A stretch of DNA of 64,000 bases. It comes from Mycoplasma todarodis. GTDB taxonomy: Bacteria; Bacillota_I; Bacilli_A; Mycoplasmatales; Metamycoplasmataceae. Where the stretch lies: the NCBI RefSeq assembly GCF_004335995.1, contig NZ_PSZP01000001.1, positions 1 through 64,000 on the forward strand, given 5' to 3'. How positions within the stretch are numbered: the first letter of the stretch is position 1; each line of letters starts with the position of its first letter. The notes under the pieces are model-generated. The model did no database searches and had not been told where the DNA came from. It was given only the letters and a program-made list of their open reading frames with translations. This document shows positions 30,927-41,598 of this stretch, one piece after another. A program made the translations under genes and the position numbers.

Positions 30927-31318
30927 TTCTCTATTCTCCTTGTTCAATGATTTTCCTCAAACCCATTTTGTTTTTTTAAAAACATTTGGCGTAAATGTAT
31001 TTTGAAGATTAATTTAGCATCTTTATTTATAAAATTAATTACATTAAGATACCTTAAATCAATATTAACATAAAGACTAATTTTATTAAAAACCTTGATT
31101 TTATGCACCTTTTAGAGAGTTTTGCTTAACCCATTAATTTATTTTTACTATATTGAAATGTGTTGTTTTTACAATTGTTAATATTGGTTGGTATCGGTAA
31201 GTATTTTCACTGTTTAATGCATTTCATAATGACTGATTTACCTCTTATTCATATACTTAAATAACGTTCTATATCAAAAGGTTATTTTTTTCTAAACATC
31301 ACTTTTTTATCAAAATTA
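30927..31318. other. Intergenic region, nothing recognised
   Basis: About 390 bases, AT-rich. No open frame with a start, no repeat shared with other gaps, no RNA structure noticed. Confidence 0.5.
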
Positions 31319-31357
31319 GGTAATAAAAAATACCCACATAATTGTTGGTATTTACCT
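31319..31357 (-). terminator. Terminator of the DUF4238-like gene
   Basis: AAATACC/GGTATTT stem with T run on the minus strand, ending next to the stop at 31359. Confidence 0.65.
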
Positions 31358-31358
31358 A

Positions 31359-32426
31359 TTATTTACTTATTTTTGATACTTGTTTTTCTGCTTCTTTGAT
31401 ATGTTTTTCATCTTGATAAATCAATACTTTTGAATTACTTTCAATTAATGCCTTTGCATTTCAAACGTCAGCAATTCTTGAATTTTCTTTTAAAACATCA
31501 AAGACAAATATATCTTCTTTACTGTAATAATTAGAAGCTTCGAAAAGTAAAAATAATCCTTTTTGATATTCTTCCTCTTCTTTGTTTGGAACTTCTTTTT
31601 CTTCAATATATTCTTTTTGTTTTTGTTTGATTAATTCAGCATTTTTATAAATAGTTTCATTCTTTATTTTAGTAATATCATTTTCAAAGAATATAGAGTT
31701 TTCTTCTTTGTTTTGTTCTCCTGAAGTTGTAGCGTCTACAAAGAATAGAATTCCGATATTTGAAGCAATTGGCATGAATGTATATTTAGTAGAACCATTT
31801 TGATTTTTCTCTTTAAAATTTATTGATTCTTGAAGTAATAATTTTGGTTCATCAAATTTAAATATCAACATTCTCGTTTGGATAGTTTCTCAGACCTTCA
31901 TAAGAGCTTGAGTTTTATCGGTAACATTTCTTTTTGTTCATTCATCTCATTCAGCATCATTCCCAGAAAGATCTTCAACCTTCATTTCAAAAGGATTGGG
32001 TTCCATTGAACCATAATAGTCTTTTTGGACGCTAATTGAGCCCGTTTTAGTAAATTGCTTGAAGTATTTCAATATAGATGTTAATTGAGCTTCTTGTGAG
32101 TCCTTTTTATCACTTGATTCAACTCCTAAAAGTAATGAGAAGAATTTTAACGTAACTGCTTCTTGTCTTGTTAGTTTAATCTTTTCATTCTCATTAGTTT
32201 CTTGAACTATTTTATTCACGACTTGAAGACCTTGTTGTTCTAGTGTAATTATGTCTTTTTTCACTTCTTGATTGTAAGCATCTAATCTACTTTCATCATT
32301 AATATCATTGATATCAAAAGTTCCACCTTCATTGGCTTGATATCTCTCTCATTTTATTGTGTTATTGATTGCAAAATTCTTAATGAATGAATTCTGTAAT
32401 AAGTTATTATTTTTGTTATTTTTCAT
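31359..32426 (-). CDS. DUF4238-like hypothetical protein
   Basis: 355 aa, soluble, Glu/Lys-rich. The N-terminus (LLQNSFIKNFAINNT), the middle MPIASNIGILFFVD and the end ISNxKVxIY-like segment (LIESNSKVLIYQ) resemble the layout of DUF4238 proteins. Those open with a VPxxYLKNF-type line and have a PISPxxxLLF strand. The match is by eye and partial. The start ATG lies 6 nt after TATAAT on the minus strand, so the message is probably leaderless. Two TGA-Trp codons occur. The gene stands alone, with its own promoter and terminator. Confidence 0.6.
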
Positions 32427-32432
32427 ACATCA

Positions 32433-32438
32433 ATTATA
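32433..32438 (-). promoter_or_regulatory. -10 box, leaderless layout
   Basis: TATAAT on the minus strand with 6 nt to the ATG at 32426 and no ribosome site. Confidence 0.55.
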
Positions 32439-32497
32439 TTGATTAATAGTTCGTATAAACTTTATTATTATCTAACATTGATATTTAAGTAAATAAA

Positions 32498-32523
32498 AAA
32501 ACACCAATCAAAGAGGTGTTTTG
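32498..32523 (-). terminator. Terminator of the 4-TM protein gene
   Basis: AACACC/GGTGTT stem around AATCAAAGA with T run on the minus strand, 10 nt beyond the stop at 32532. Confidence 0.7.
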
Positions 32524-32531
32524 TATAAGTA

Positions 32532-33071
32532 TTATTTTTGTTCTTCAGAATTTTCATCTTGAGTGTTATTTTTGATTTGTTCTGCTAACTTTTCGTTTCG
32601 TTTTATTAGTCTCATTATTTTTGTTAGTGAAATTGCGTAGAATGCAATTACACCAGAGATAATAAGAGAGACCATAACTCATGCTGTAACTTTAGTTCTA
32701 GTAGAATGTATTGCCGCTTTTGCAATATCGCCACTATTTGTTTCACTAGCTACTCTTATTAATCCAAGAAGGAAGAATAAGGCGATAGCTCCAATGAAAA
32801 TGGAAACAAAGATACATTGAATTTTTAAACCGTATCCCGGACTTAATTTATTTATAGAAACACATTCTACAATTATTAAGATAAGAAGAACTACTGAGGA
32901 TGCATAGATTGCAAATATAAATAATCCAAGAACCATTCTTACATCTTCGTTTATTGGTGATCATATTGTTATTGTATTAATTACAAAGTAACTAGAAGCA
33001 ATAACTAGCAATGCAATAAAGAAAGATTTTAACTTTGACAACTTTCTATTCATAAAATTAATTTGAAACAT
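32532..33071 (-). CDS. Small membrane protein (4 TM)
   Basis: 179 aa with four hydrophobic helices (SFFIALLVIASSYFVI, LFIFAIYASSVVLLILIIV, IFVSIFIGAIALFFLLGLI, VMVSLIISGVIAFYAISL), a basic N-terminus and an acidic C-terminal tail rich in Asn/Glu. A GGAGG site precedes the start. No family recognised. Single-gene unit. Confidence 0.75.
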
Positions 33072-33195
33072 TTTTCTACCTCCAAGTGAATTATATTAAC
33101 ATTATATTCTTTTAATTGTGTTTGCCAAGTAAATGTCTTCACTCTTGTTCTTGTAAATTTTATTGTTCACATTAATCCAAACATACATTAAGGTG

Positions 33196-33840
33196 CTATA
33201 ACTCTTCATTTTCTTCTTCAAGGATTTTTTCTATAAACTCAAAATATTTATTAGAAGCTTGTTTAAAAGTTTCTTTTTTAATCCCTAGTGGTTTAAGTTC
33301 CTCATAGAATTCTTCGAAAACTTCATGATTCTCCATTATCATTTGCGCTTCATAAAGGACGGCTTCATCTTGTAATTCTGAAACGGCATTTATAACAAAA
33401 TCTGAAATAGTATTAATGTGATTATGCTCAATTGAATCTCAATGTTCAATAAACATATCCATTGAATTCAATCTCATTATTGAAGGAGGGATAAATTGAA
33501 CATTCTTAGTTCAATACCTTTGCCCTTCCCCAATTAAAGTAAGTCCAGGAATTGTTTTCCTCACCCTTCATTCACTTGCTTGTTCAAAATCACCATTGTA
33601 GGTTATGGATGGACCATTATATTTAGTTTTAAAACTAATGGGCAATAGTGCCAATGTTCCCCTTTTCTTTTCTAATAAAAGATAAGTTCTCATTTTATGT
33701 TTTTTAGATAATTTTATTGTTCGCTTTATCATGAATGGCAATCCATTCATGAATGCTCAAAAACCGCTTTTATTTAAAAGTTCAACTCATTCATCAGTTT
33801 CAGTATTGTGTCCATATACAATTGCCCTCATATGAGACAT
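33196..33840 (-). CDS. Hypothetical protein, 214 aa
   Basis: Not recognised. Soluble. The N-terminus is MSHMRAIVYGHNTETDEW, a basic stretch (KRTIKLSKKHKMRTYLLLEKK) follows, and the C-terminal 80 residues are acidic and helical (EEFYEELKPLGIKKETF). TATAAA lies 7 nt before the ATG at 33840, so the message is probably leaderless. Confidence 0.65.
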
Positions 33841-33985
33841 TATACACTTTATAAAGAAGCTGAAATCAGCAATATACCAAAGTAAATAACGCTATTAATA
33901 AACGTTATATATCAACACTAAAGGTATCCTCTTCATTCGACTATCCTATGTTGATTTTTATTTTTAAAATTAAGAAAATAATAAA

Positions 33986-34069
33986 ATGATAATCAGCAAC
34001 ACATTGGTAGTTGCACCAATTTCCCTTGTAATATCATGTAGTTCAACCAAAACAAAAATACTTAGATAA
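33986..34069 (+). pseudogene. Truncated lipoprotein signal peptide
   Basis: 27 codons starting at ATG and ending TAA, reading ...LVVAPISLVISCSST. This has the same lipobox style (VISC) as the intact lipoproteins at 37982-38752 and 38967-39818. Nothing continues in frame, so this is a remnant of a lipoprotein gene. Confidence 0.6.
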
Positions 34070-34189
34070 GAAAAGGGTATTGAACCTTCATAAAAAGAAA
34101 TCAAAAAATAAGGTGAAAAACTTAACTCCAATTAACTTTGAAGATTATTTTATAGTTTTAAATACTCAATAAAAAAATACATTATTGGG

Positions 34190-34350
34190 TAAATGTGTGT
34201 GTTATTGCAAATTTCATTAATTGCCTCTTCTTATGCTTTGGAAGTGTTTTACTATAATTTGCCCCAATTGCAGGACTAAATACCAATGTAATCATTTCTA
34301 TTATAGGAGTTAGTGCAGGGTTGATTCCATAGACAAGCTCATTATCATAA
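34190..34350 (+). pseudogene. Decayed membrane-protein fragment
   Basis: One frame reads hydrophobic protein-like text (FAPIAGLNTNVIISIIGVSA) broken by TAA and TAG codons. Parent family not recognised. Confidence 0.35.
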
Positions 34351-34502
34351 ATATCGCTTCAACATTTTGAGGTTTTTCTTTTTTTATTGGAAAGGGTGTT
34401 ACAAAATACTTTCATATCGAAAGTGGTTTTGGGCGATTACCTTATTGCCTTTAATTGGTCGCATGTGTGTATAATACATTAATTAAAAGGAGAGTAATTA
34501 GA

Positions 34503-37418
34503 ATGAAATCAAAAATAAATTTTAAAGAATGAAAAGAGAAAAGGAAAAACTCTAAAAAAAATAAAAAAATAAAAAAGAGGGTTACTTTAAATTATGAATA
34601 CCAAAATAATTTTTTAACCGAAAATAAACTATCGGAAAATATTGAAGGCGCTAAAGAAGAAATAACACAAAGAAAATTGGATGAAACAAAACTAAAAAAT
34701 GTTGAAGATATTATAAAAGCGTTGAATAATAAAAAAAATATATTCATCATAGGTGAAAATGGAGTCGGAAAAAGCACGGTTGCCAAAATGGGAATCTCAT
34801 GATCTGAAAGTTTTAGGAATTTTTCCACTAATTTTTTTCTATTATTACTGTTTCCAGCATATTACATTACACACTTCTTTTCAAGAAAAAATAGTGCAAA
34901 AATAAAAAATGCAATTTTATCCAGGAGACAAAAAACTATTAGACTAAATTTTTGAAATTTATTCTCTTTGAAAAATCTAGATGATTATCCATCAAATGAA
35001 AAAAATATTTTTACGGTGGGAATTGATGAGGATAAAAAAAGAAAAAAATACAGATCTTATGACAGCGAAGGTCAAATAACTCATTTGTATATCAAAAAAA
35101 TGATTTGAGGCACCATTATCAATGCCTTAAAACCAAAAAGAAAACAAATTGATTTAGAAAGAATTCTAAGAGAAGAAAATTTCGAAGAAGGTTGCAAAAC
35201 CTCTCACATGCTATCCAAAACAATTGGTTTTATATTGTTCGCCTCTTCTTTACTTTTAGCTATACCAGTCATCCTTTTTTATGCACTTAATGGATTTGAT
35301 ATGGATACAATTCAAGCAAGTAGTGATAAATCTAATTGAGTTAAAGCATTAATTTCAGGTGCAATAGATATACCCTTAACTATATTGATGTATTATTTCA
35401 AAAAGTGACTGGATGGCTCTAAAACTAAAAATATAAATGATTTTTTAGTTGACCAAAGTAATAATATTTTCATTGCCCATTCTTTGGAAAAGAAAAGTCG
35501 TTTTAAAGTGATAACTATACACTTAGAGGATTTAGATAGATTGAATGAGTGACTGAATAGTGATGGAGTTAAAAGAACAAATGTTATATTCTCAATTCTT
35601 GAAAATATCAACCTTCTTTACAACGCAAATAACGTAAGATTTGTAATAGAAATAGACCTTTTAATTTGAGGAATTCTAAATCAAGAATTGAAGAATAAAG
35701 ACGGTGAATTAAAAGACAGAAATTCTTCTAAAGATTTCGGGACTAAATTAATACCAAATTCAACATTTATAAATAATGTAAATGCTAATTCTTTGCAAAA
35801 CGCAATAAAACCTGGTTTGCGAGATAAAATAAAAACATACTGACCAGATGATTCAGAAAAGTTTTTTAGTGATGCAAACTTAAATTTTATCTTAAAAAAT
35901 ATTTCGGAAAAAACAATAAAAGAAGTTCACAACGATAGAGATTTAATAAAGGGTTGAAGACAGGTGAATAAAACCATCCCTGGCATCAAAGATTTTATTT
36001 GTGATTTCTTACCATTCTTAGTCAAAAATAACTTATCGACAATAAGTAATAATCAAGAAATAATAAGATATTATAGTTTTAAAAATAATGCAAGAGAATT
36101 TGAAGTGAAAAATCTACTAAGAAATAAAGTGGTAAGCTCTACCCCTCTTATATTAGAAGAATTAAAAATTCTAGTTTTAAATAATAAGTCTTCTCTAAGA
36201 GAGGTTGGTGATGATTTCACTAATTCAAGAACAGAAATAGAAACATTAACAATTAGGATGTTAGAAGATATTAGGCAAAATTTCCTTTCTTCATTTGAAT
36301 TAACAAAATATATAATTATTTTAAAAATGTCAATTATATCAATATATAATAATTTTCTCTTCTTTTCAAAAAACAAACCATTTGTTAAATTGGAAACGAA
36401 TGATAATAAAGATGTGTTACAAGAAGAACCTAAATTTCAAATTGAAGATGACAACACCTTCAACAATTCATTAGACACTTTCACCGAAACTATAAACGCC
36501 TCTATAGAATCCCTTGAAAAAGAGTCATCAAAAAATAAAGAACTTGATTCATACCAAAATAGAAATTTATCGCGAAAACTTAAACTATTAAAGGAATGAG
36601 AAGAAGCTTTGGACAAAATTAAAAAAGAACTAAATATTGTAACCTTCTTTAAAAGTGATAAAGATGGACTACGCGAACCCAAAATACAAGAAATACTTCT
36701 AATTAATAATGAAACTTTCATGGAAACTTCTTTCATCTCTAACATGCTCTTCTTTATTATTAACGACGCATCGGCCTTTAATGATTTATCCAACAATCCA
36801 ATTACTAACTTTGTGAATGAAGTTAAAAAAATAAGTTCAAAATACCCATTAGAAATCGGCCCTTATAGAACAACTGCTTCAAACACTCATTACACAAAAC
36901 TCCTTAGAAGTATTTATCATTCGTTAATTTGAAGTAACGACAGGGAAATAAGACGACAAGAAATTAAAGTGGAAAAACTGAATGAATGAATCAGTTTAAA
37001 ACAAAATATTTTAGATCATGAAATTTCTGAAATTTATGAATTCATTAATTCAAATAATTGAGGCAATAGCATTGAACTTAAAAAGAATATTAAAAAGCAA
37101 AAAGATTTAATGAATGAATTTTTAGATAGTAAATCAGCATCAAATTTAAACACTATAGATCAAACTATTTTTAACCAAGGGAAAAAAGCGATTATTGAAC
37201 ATGCACTAATATTTTATTCTTTTGAATTCCCTACAATTGATTGATTAAAGTTGTACCACAAGGAAGCAAAAGAAGTGTTTAAAAATATCTTATTCCAAAG
37301 TGAGGAAATAAGGTACCGTTTAAAAAGAGATTTAGAAGAAAGTGGTTATGATTATGAAAAATCAAATAGTTTAGTTCGTTTATTTATGGATGATTTCAAT
37401 GAAGGTTCAAAAAATTAA
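34503..37418 (+). CDS. KAP-type P-loop NTPase, 971 aa
   Basis: P-loop GENGVGKS at about 84-91, membrane helices inserted after it (about 108-123, 245-270 and 285-302), and a Walker B-like line VITIHLEDLDRL at about residue 335. A P-loop domain interrupted by membrane helices is the hallmark of KAP NTPases, the family of animal Kidins220 and of PifA, which blocks phage T7. The last 600 residues are helical and charged, with no family recognised. AAAAGGAG precedes the ATG, and TGTGTATAAT lies about 28 nt upstream. Many TGA-Trp codons. Probably a membrane-associated sensor or defence NTPase. The function is inferred from family and context. Confidence 0.78.
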
Positions 37419-37586
37419 AGTTGCAATTACAAGTAATTTTAATTAGTTCTTACTAAATACATCATTCGAAAATCCATTCAAAATATATGTGCAAGGGCAC
37501 TTATAAACATTGAAACATCGCCCCTCTTTATATAATTTATCAATGTTTGCAGTCATCAAGCAATAAGGTTACTAGCATTTCCCATT

Positions 37587-37615
37587 TTGACTTATACCTT
37601 CAAAAGTTTTATAAT
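37587..37615 (+). promoter_or_regulatory. Textbook promoter directly abutting a start codon
   Basis: TTGACT, 17-nt spacer, TATAAT, then 6 nt to the ATG at 37622. The predicted transcript start falls on the start codon. Confidence 0.75.
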
Positions 37616-37621
37616 TTATAT

Positions 37622-37951
37622 ATGAGTGAACAAATAACAAAATTTAGAAAACTAACAAAAATCTTCCTTGGAGTTGAGATATTCTTATTAGTTCTTTTTC
37701 AGGTAATGATGATTGTTTTCATAGCTAAGGTTTTCCCAGGGATTAAGTTATGAATCGGGATCGCCATCGGAGTTACAGGTGTATATGTATTTGGATGAGG
37801 AATCTTCACATGTACTATGTTATTAAGAAAGGTCAAGGATGAAAACTTTGATCGTAAAATAATTAAACAGGTCAACATAATTGTTTGAATATCACTAAAT
37901 AGATCAATGTGATATTTAGCACTTAAATTGAAGAAAATAAAACAAGGCTAG
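37622..37951 (+). CDS. Small membrane protein (2 TM), 109 aa
   Basis: Two hydrophobic helices (FLGVEIFLLVLFQVMMIVFIA and WIGIAIGVTGVYVFGWGIFTCTML) are followed by a basic tail (KVKDENFDRKIIKQVN...LKLKKIKQG). No family recognised. A decayed copy of its 3' half lies at 40040-40172. Leaderless-type promoter. The stop codon sits in the loop of the terminator hairpin. Confidence 0.7.
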
Positions 37952-37967
37952 TTCCTTGTTTTATTTT
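37940..37967 (+). terminator. Terminator overlapping the stop codon
   Basis: AAACAAGG/CCTTGTTT stem with T-rich tail; loop CTAGTT contains the TAG stop of the upstream gene. Confidence 0.7.
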
Positions 37968-37981
37968 CTTAGTTTCGCATA

Positions 37982-38752
37982 TTATCTACGTGTTCTACTT
38001 CTTCATTCATCTCAAATTGTTGTATTGATTATTTTTCTAGCCTTATTAGCGTAAATCCCTATTTTCGCATCTATATCATCAACTTCCTCAAGTAATTTAG
38101 AATATGTGTCATTTCTAAGTTTTCAAAGTTCCAAGTTATCTCTTTTTAATTGTGCTTTTTTATATTTTTTTAAATATTTCTTATATTCTGAACTTTCCAT
38201 TTTATCAATCAATGATAAACGAACATTTTTCAATTTGTCCAAAGTTTCACTCAATAAGGAACCATTACCTATTTCAAATTTGTATGATGAATTATTTGAT
38301 CAATGGAAAGTTATACTTCTGATCCCAACTCTTTCATCCATCGCTTGTAAAAATGATTTTTCATATTCAGTGGCTCACTTAGTAATATCAAATTCAATTT
38401 TAATGTCCTGTGTTGTGCTTGCTATTTTAGCACTTTCAGTGTCTCTTAATCTTATAAATTCAACCAAACTAATGCTATGTTTGAACTTTCTTCTATCAAG
38501 TTCTGCCAGATTTCTTAGTGTACTATTGCTTCCACTTATTAAAATCGCTTGAACAACAGAACTTATATATTGCGAATCATTTCTTACTGTATCTGTTTCA
38601 AGATCTATATCTTTATCTCTTTTGACTTCCTTCACTTTTGTTTGAAGTTTGCTTATATCTCCACATGAAATAACTGTAGCAATTGGTAAAGCTACAATAG
38701 CAGCAGATGAAAGTGTTCCCAACGCTATCCTTTTTTTAGTTTTAGTTAACAT
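37982..38752 (-). CDS. Lipoprotein, 256 aa
   Basis: Signal peptide ending in lipobox VISC|GD (Cys at about residue 30), then a charged, coiled-coil-like body (EVKRDKDIDLE..., LKKYKKAQLKRDNLELWKLR). The ATG at 38752 has AGGAG 9 nt upstream; GTG at 38755 and an out-of-frame ATG at 38757 are less likely. No family recognised. Confidence 0.75.
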
Positions 38753-38924
38753 CACATTATTCTCCTATGTCTTTATTTTTATTATGTCTATTAAAAAATG
38801 ATACTAAATTGTTGTTGGAAAAATCAAAAAGTTTTTTTCAAATCTTTCTTCTTATGAATTGATGCGACAAAAACAAAATATGCCTTATTTACTTTTTATA
38901 GCACCCTTGATTTAAGGATAATAA

Positions 38925-38957
38925 AAAACACCTTGCATTATTGCAATGGTGTTTTTG
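38925..38957. terminator. Terminator of the LRR-like lipoprotein gene
   Basis: Long stem AAAACACC-TTGCA / TGCAA-TGGTGTTTT with a 4-base loop and T run. It belongs to the same hairpin family as the ones at 41390 and 43606. Confidence 0.7.
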
Positions 38958-38966
38958 AATTTAACT

Positions 38967-39818
38967 TTATCATTTGATTTTGTTATCTGAAAGGATTACA
39001 CGTGTGTATTTGCTGCTACTAGCGAAAACGGCTTGAGCAACACTTAATGAAATTTCCATATTTTTATCTGAATATATTTCTGGAAAACTCATTGAGTGTT
39101 TACCTTCGTTGTATTTCTTCATTCGAGGTTCCATTATAAGACCCAATATATTCTTATCTCATAGTTTATATCTATTCATTATACTTTCATCATCTTTAAC
39201 AACAGTGATACCATGGTCACTATCTTTAAGAGATTTTAAATATTCTTTGTCATATGTTGTGTAGTTATTATGTTTTAAATTAACATAAATCCCTTGATGT
39301 TTATATTTAAAATCTTTTAAAGGAGCTTCACCAGAAAGTTTATTATGACTAAGATCAAGTTTTACAATATTTCTAGGTAATCTTTTAAAATCAAATGAAG
39401 TTAATTCATTATTATTCAATATTAGTTTTATAGGGAATTCAAAGATTTTTCTATCTTGTTCAAATAAATTAAATACCTTTCATGGAAAAGAAGTTAATTT
39501 ACTTCCAGAAAAATCATAAGTTATTTTCTGTCACACTTTTCCTTCTTTACCTTTAAACTTCTCAAGACCTTTTTCAATTCCTTCGTGGAATTTAGTGATG
39601 TCATCTAAAAAGCTTTTTGATAACTCTTTTGTTTTAGGGTCTATCAAATTACCTTTAGAAAAAACAAATTTCTTATCAGCTATACCTTGGTGAATCTCAA
39701 GATCTTCTGGATCTTTTTTTAATTGTTCATCTTCTCCACATGACACAGCAATAACTATTGGCAAGGCTATGGGTGCAACAGTTAATGTTTTTAATGTATT
39801 TTTAATTAATTTATTCAT
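38967..39818 (-). CDS. Lipoprotein with leucine-rich-repeat-like segment, 283 aa
   Basis: Signal peptide with lipobox AVSC|GE, acidic stretch, then LTSFDFKRLPRNIVKLDLSH and NKLSGEAPLKDF, which read like one or two leucine-rich repeats of the mollicute surface type. The rest is not recognised. TATAAT lies 6 nt before the ATG (leaderless layout), which selects this start over an upstream in-frame ATG at 39890. Confidence 0.72.
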
Positions 39819-39824
39819 ACAAGA

Positions 39825-39830
39825 ATTATA
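39825..39830 (-). promoter_or_regulatory. -10 box, leaderless layout
   Basis: TATAAT on the minus strand with 6 nt to the ATG at 39818. Confidence 0.55.
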
Positions 39831-40039
39831 TACCTTCTTATTTTGGTGATTGTGTTTGATATTAATAAATAACCAAAGGATAAGTTCCATCTAATGTGGT
39901 ATTAGGTCGTTATGATGATATTGCAATTTTTATCTTATATTGAACAAAGTAGGAAACACCTTTTGTCCAATGAGTATTTTATTAAGGTATTTAAACTTTG
40001 GGTTTTATCATATTTATCAATATATGATAAAAGTGATAA

Positions 40040-40172
40040 TTTAAACCATATGATTAAGAAAGTCAAAGATAAGGAGTTTAATTCCAAGATAATTAAACAT
40101 ATCAATATCATTGTCTGAATATACTAAACATAACTGTGTGATATTTAGTTCTTAAACTTAAAAAGATAAAAT
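40040..40172 (+). pseudogene. Decayed copy of the 109-aa membrane protein's 3' half
   Basis: It reads KKVKDKEFNSKIIKHINIIVWI, against RKVKDENFDRKIIKQVNIIVWI in the intact gene at 37622-37951. Stops and a small deletion follow, and a degraded version of the same terminator lies at about 40172-40195. The upstream half is no longer recognisable. Confidence 0.65.
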
Positions 40173-40290
40173 AAGTCTAGGACTTTGTTTTCTTGTTATT
40201 TGTCAGCTATGTTCATAATATTTTTATTATAGTTATTTATTAAAAATTGGTTTTTATGTAATTTTAGTATATTTTCAATTGCGTATTTGG

Positions 40291-40296
40291 TATAAT
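40291..40296 (+). promoter_or_regulatory. -10 box of a probable small RNA
   Basis: TATAAT about 6-7 nt before the proposed RNA start. A TTG-type -35 was not found at ideal spacing. Confidence 0.45.
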
Positions 40297-40301
40297 AATA
40301 T

Positions 40302-40368
40302 TGATATCCCATTGCATATAGGTATCCTCTAATACTTAGAGGCCGGCATAGCGACCGGCATTTTTTTT
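40302..40368 (+). ncRNA. Probable small structured RNA, about 65 nt
   Basis: Between a decayed gene and the metallopeptidase-like gene, three hairpins follow one another. The first is an imperfect GATATCC/GGTATC stem at 302-325. The second is a perfect 7-bp CCTCTAA/TTAGAGG stem with a 3-base loop at 326-342. The third is GCCGG/CCGGC at 342-359, followed by eight T's (terminator). The local G+C content is far above its surroundings. A TATAAT lies just upstream and there is no open frame. It does not look like SRP RNA, tmRNA, tRNA or 5S RNA. Identity unknown. Confidence 0.55.
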
Positions 40369-40540
40369 ATGCCTTTAAATAATCTTCGGAAGTAAAACCA
40401 TTAAATTAAAATTAATATTAATGTAATAGTTATTGATTATAAATTTGCAATAAATATGTATCGGAACTTATCACCTTTATCCCCACCATATTTGCAATCA
40501 CATTAAGCTTAATTCATTAAATATTTATTTAACATTCTTA

Positions 40541-40570
40541 TTCAACACCTTAAAAACTCGTGTGTATAAT
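40541..40570 (+). promoter_or_regulatory. Promoter of the metallopeptidase-like gene, leaderless layout
   Basis: TTCAAC, 18-nt spacer, TGTGTATAAT, then 7 nt to ATG at 40578. No ribosome site. Confidence 0.6.
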
Positions 40571-40577
40571 ACTTATA

Positions 40578-41357
40578 ATGAAAACAAATGATCTGGACAT
40601 TAAATTAAGACAAATGGAAGAAGCTTTTGATATTGTTGATCATCATTTAAAAAGATTATCAAACCTTGAGTCAAACCTCTATTCAAATAATGATAGATAT
40701 AATGAACTTCAAAAAGCACACAATGTTCGTTTCATCACGAAATATGCACGAAATAAAGAAGTTGTACAAAAAGTTAGGCATTTCATGTCTAATAAAACCA
40801 ACCATTTTGATCAAGAACTTTTCAACTTATTAAAATTTAAAGTCATGTTTAAAGGTGACAAATCAAAGAGTTATGCGGGACGAGCAAGTAATGAAGAATG
40901 AATGATCATCAATATGAAAAACGACCAAGTAGACCATTTCAATGATTGAAATTTTCTATTTAAAGTAACAGCCCATGAATTGGGACATATATGAAATTTC
41001 CAATTTGGTAAGTTGCTAGAAATGGATTATGATGAATTTGCATATGAGGTAGTTGTTGACTACTTACGTTTCCAAGGAGAAGTTATCCCTTTGGACAAAG
41101 AACGAAATTGAAAATTCTTAAAACCATTAGTTCGCGATAAGATTTCAAACTATTCTAAAAAGGATGTTATGGAATCTTTTGCAGAAATTTTTGCCTTCTC
41201 TTGCTTTTCAACCATAGTTTTAAATAAAGAAGTTGCAAAGTGAAGTTGAATACACTATTTTTTAACTACTGAAATGGTTAGAGGGGCACGTCATGCCATT
41301 GACAATTTAAACATAAGAATCAAGCAACACATACTTAAAATGTGTTTAACTAATTAA
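40578..41357 (+). CDS. HELGH zinc metallopeptidase-like protein, 259 aa
   Basis: Contains VTAHELGHIWNF (HExxH, about residues 136-140), and about 60 residues later ESFAEIFAF, a likely third zinc ligand Glu. This spacing is the gluzincin style seen in the anthrax-lethal-factor-like (ATLF) peptidases and related toxin or effector domains. No signal peptide or membrane helix is present, so it should act in the cytoplasm or leave by another route. The first 90 residues are helical and charged. The family placement is by motif only. Confidence 0.65.
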
Positions 41358-41389
41358 ATATGTCATGCTTTTAACTTCAGAACAAGAAA

Positions 41390-41421
41390 AATACCAACAT
41401 ATTATTGTGTTGGTATTTTTT
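41390..41421 (+). terminator. Terminator of the metallopeptidase-like gene
   Basis: AATACCAACA/TGTTGGTATT stem with small loop followed by a T run. Confidence 0.7.
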
Positions 41422-41545
41422 TATAAATTGTAAATAGCTCAAACAGGACAATGATTGGGGGTGGCTGATTCAATGTTTGTAAAGATTCTATTGTATGTAT
41501 TTGCATACTTATCAACCTTTGTTCCTAAAGAAGTTGAATTAGTTA
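41421..41545 (-). pseudogene. Partial, internally deleted copy of the nuclease lipoprotein's 3' end
   Basis: It reads NSTSLGTKVDKYANTYNRIFTN, then jumps to HCPVWAIYNL and stop. The intact gene at 42231-43328 has the same two pieces separated by about 40 more residues (SGDYYKLYNV...SAIS). Its upstream boundary is abrupt at about 41545. The deletion removes the residues just before the conserved SDH, so this copy cannot be functional. Confidence 0.8.
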
Positions 41546-41598
41546 GATAGAATAATGTAGCACTCTGTAATGCTTTATAAAGAATAAAATTAAAGTAT

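Larger units (their letters stand above)
33841..34502. other. Gap with gene remnants upstream of the first KAP gene
   Basis: 662 bases without an intact gene. It contains a lipoprotein signal fragment (33986-34069) and a decayed membrane-protein fragment (about 34190-34350). Near its end lie TGTGTATAAT (34464-34475 region) and AAAAGGAG just before the KAP gene. Confidence 0.6.

Noticed and set aside
36071-36796. Minus-strand frames opposite the first KAP gene
   Set aside because: Antisense shadows of a frame that is continuous and motif-bearing on the plus strand.
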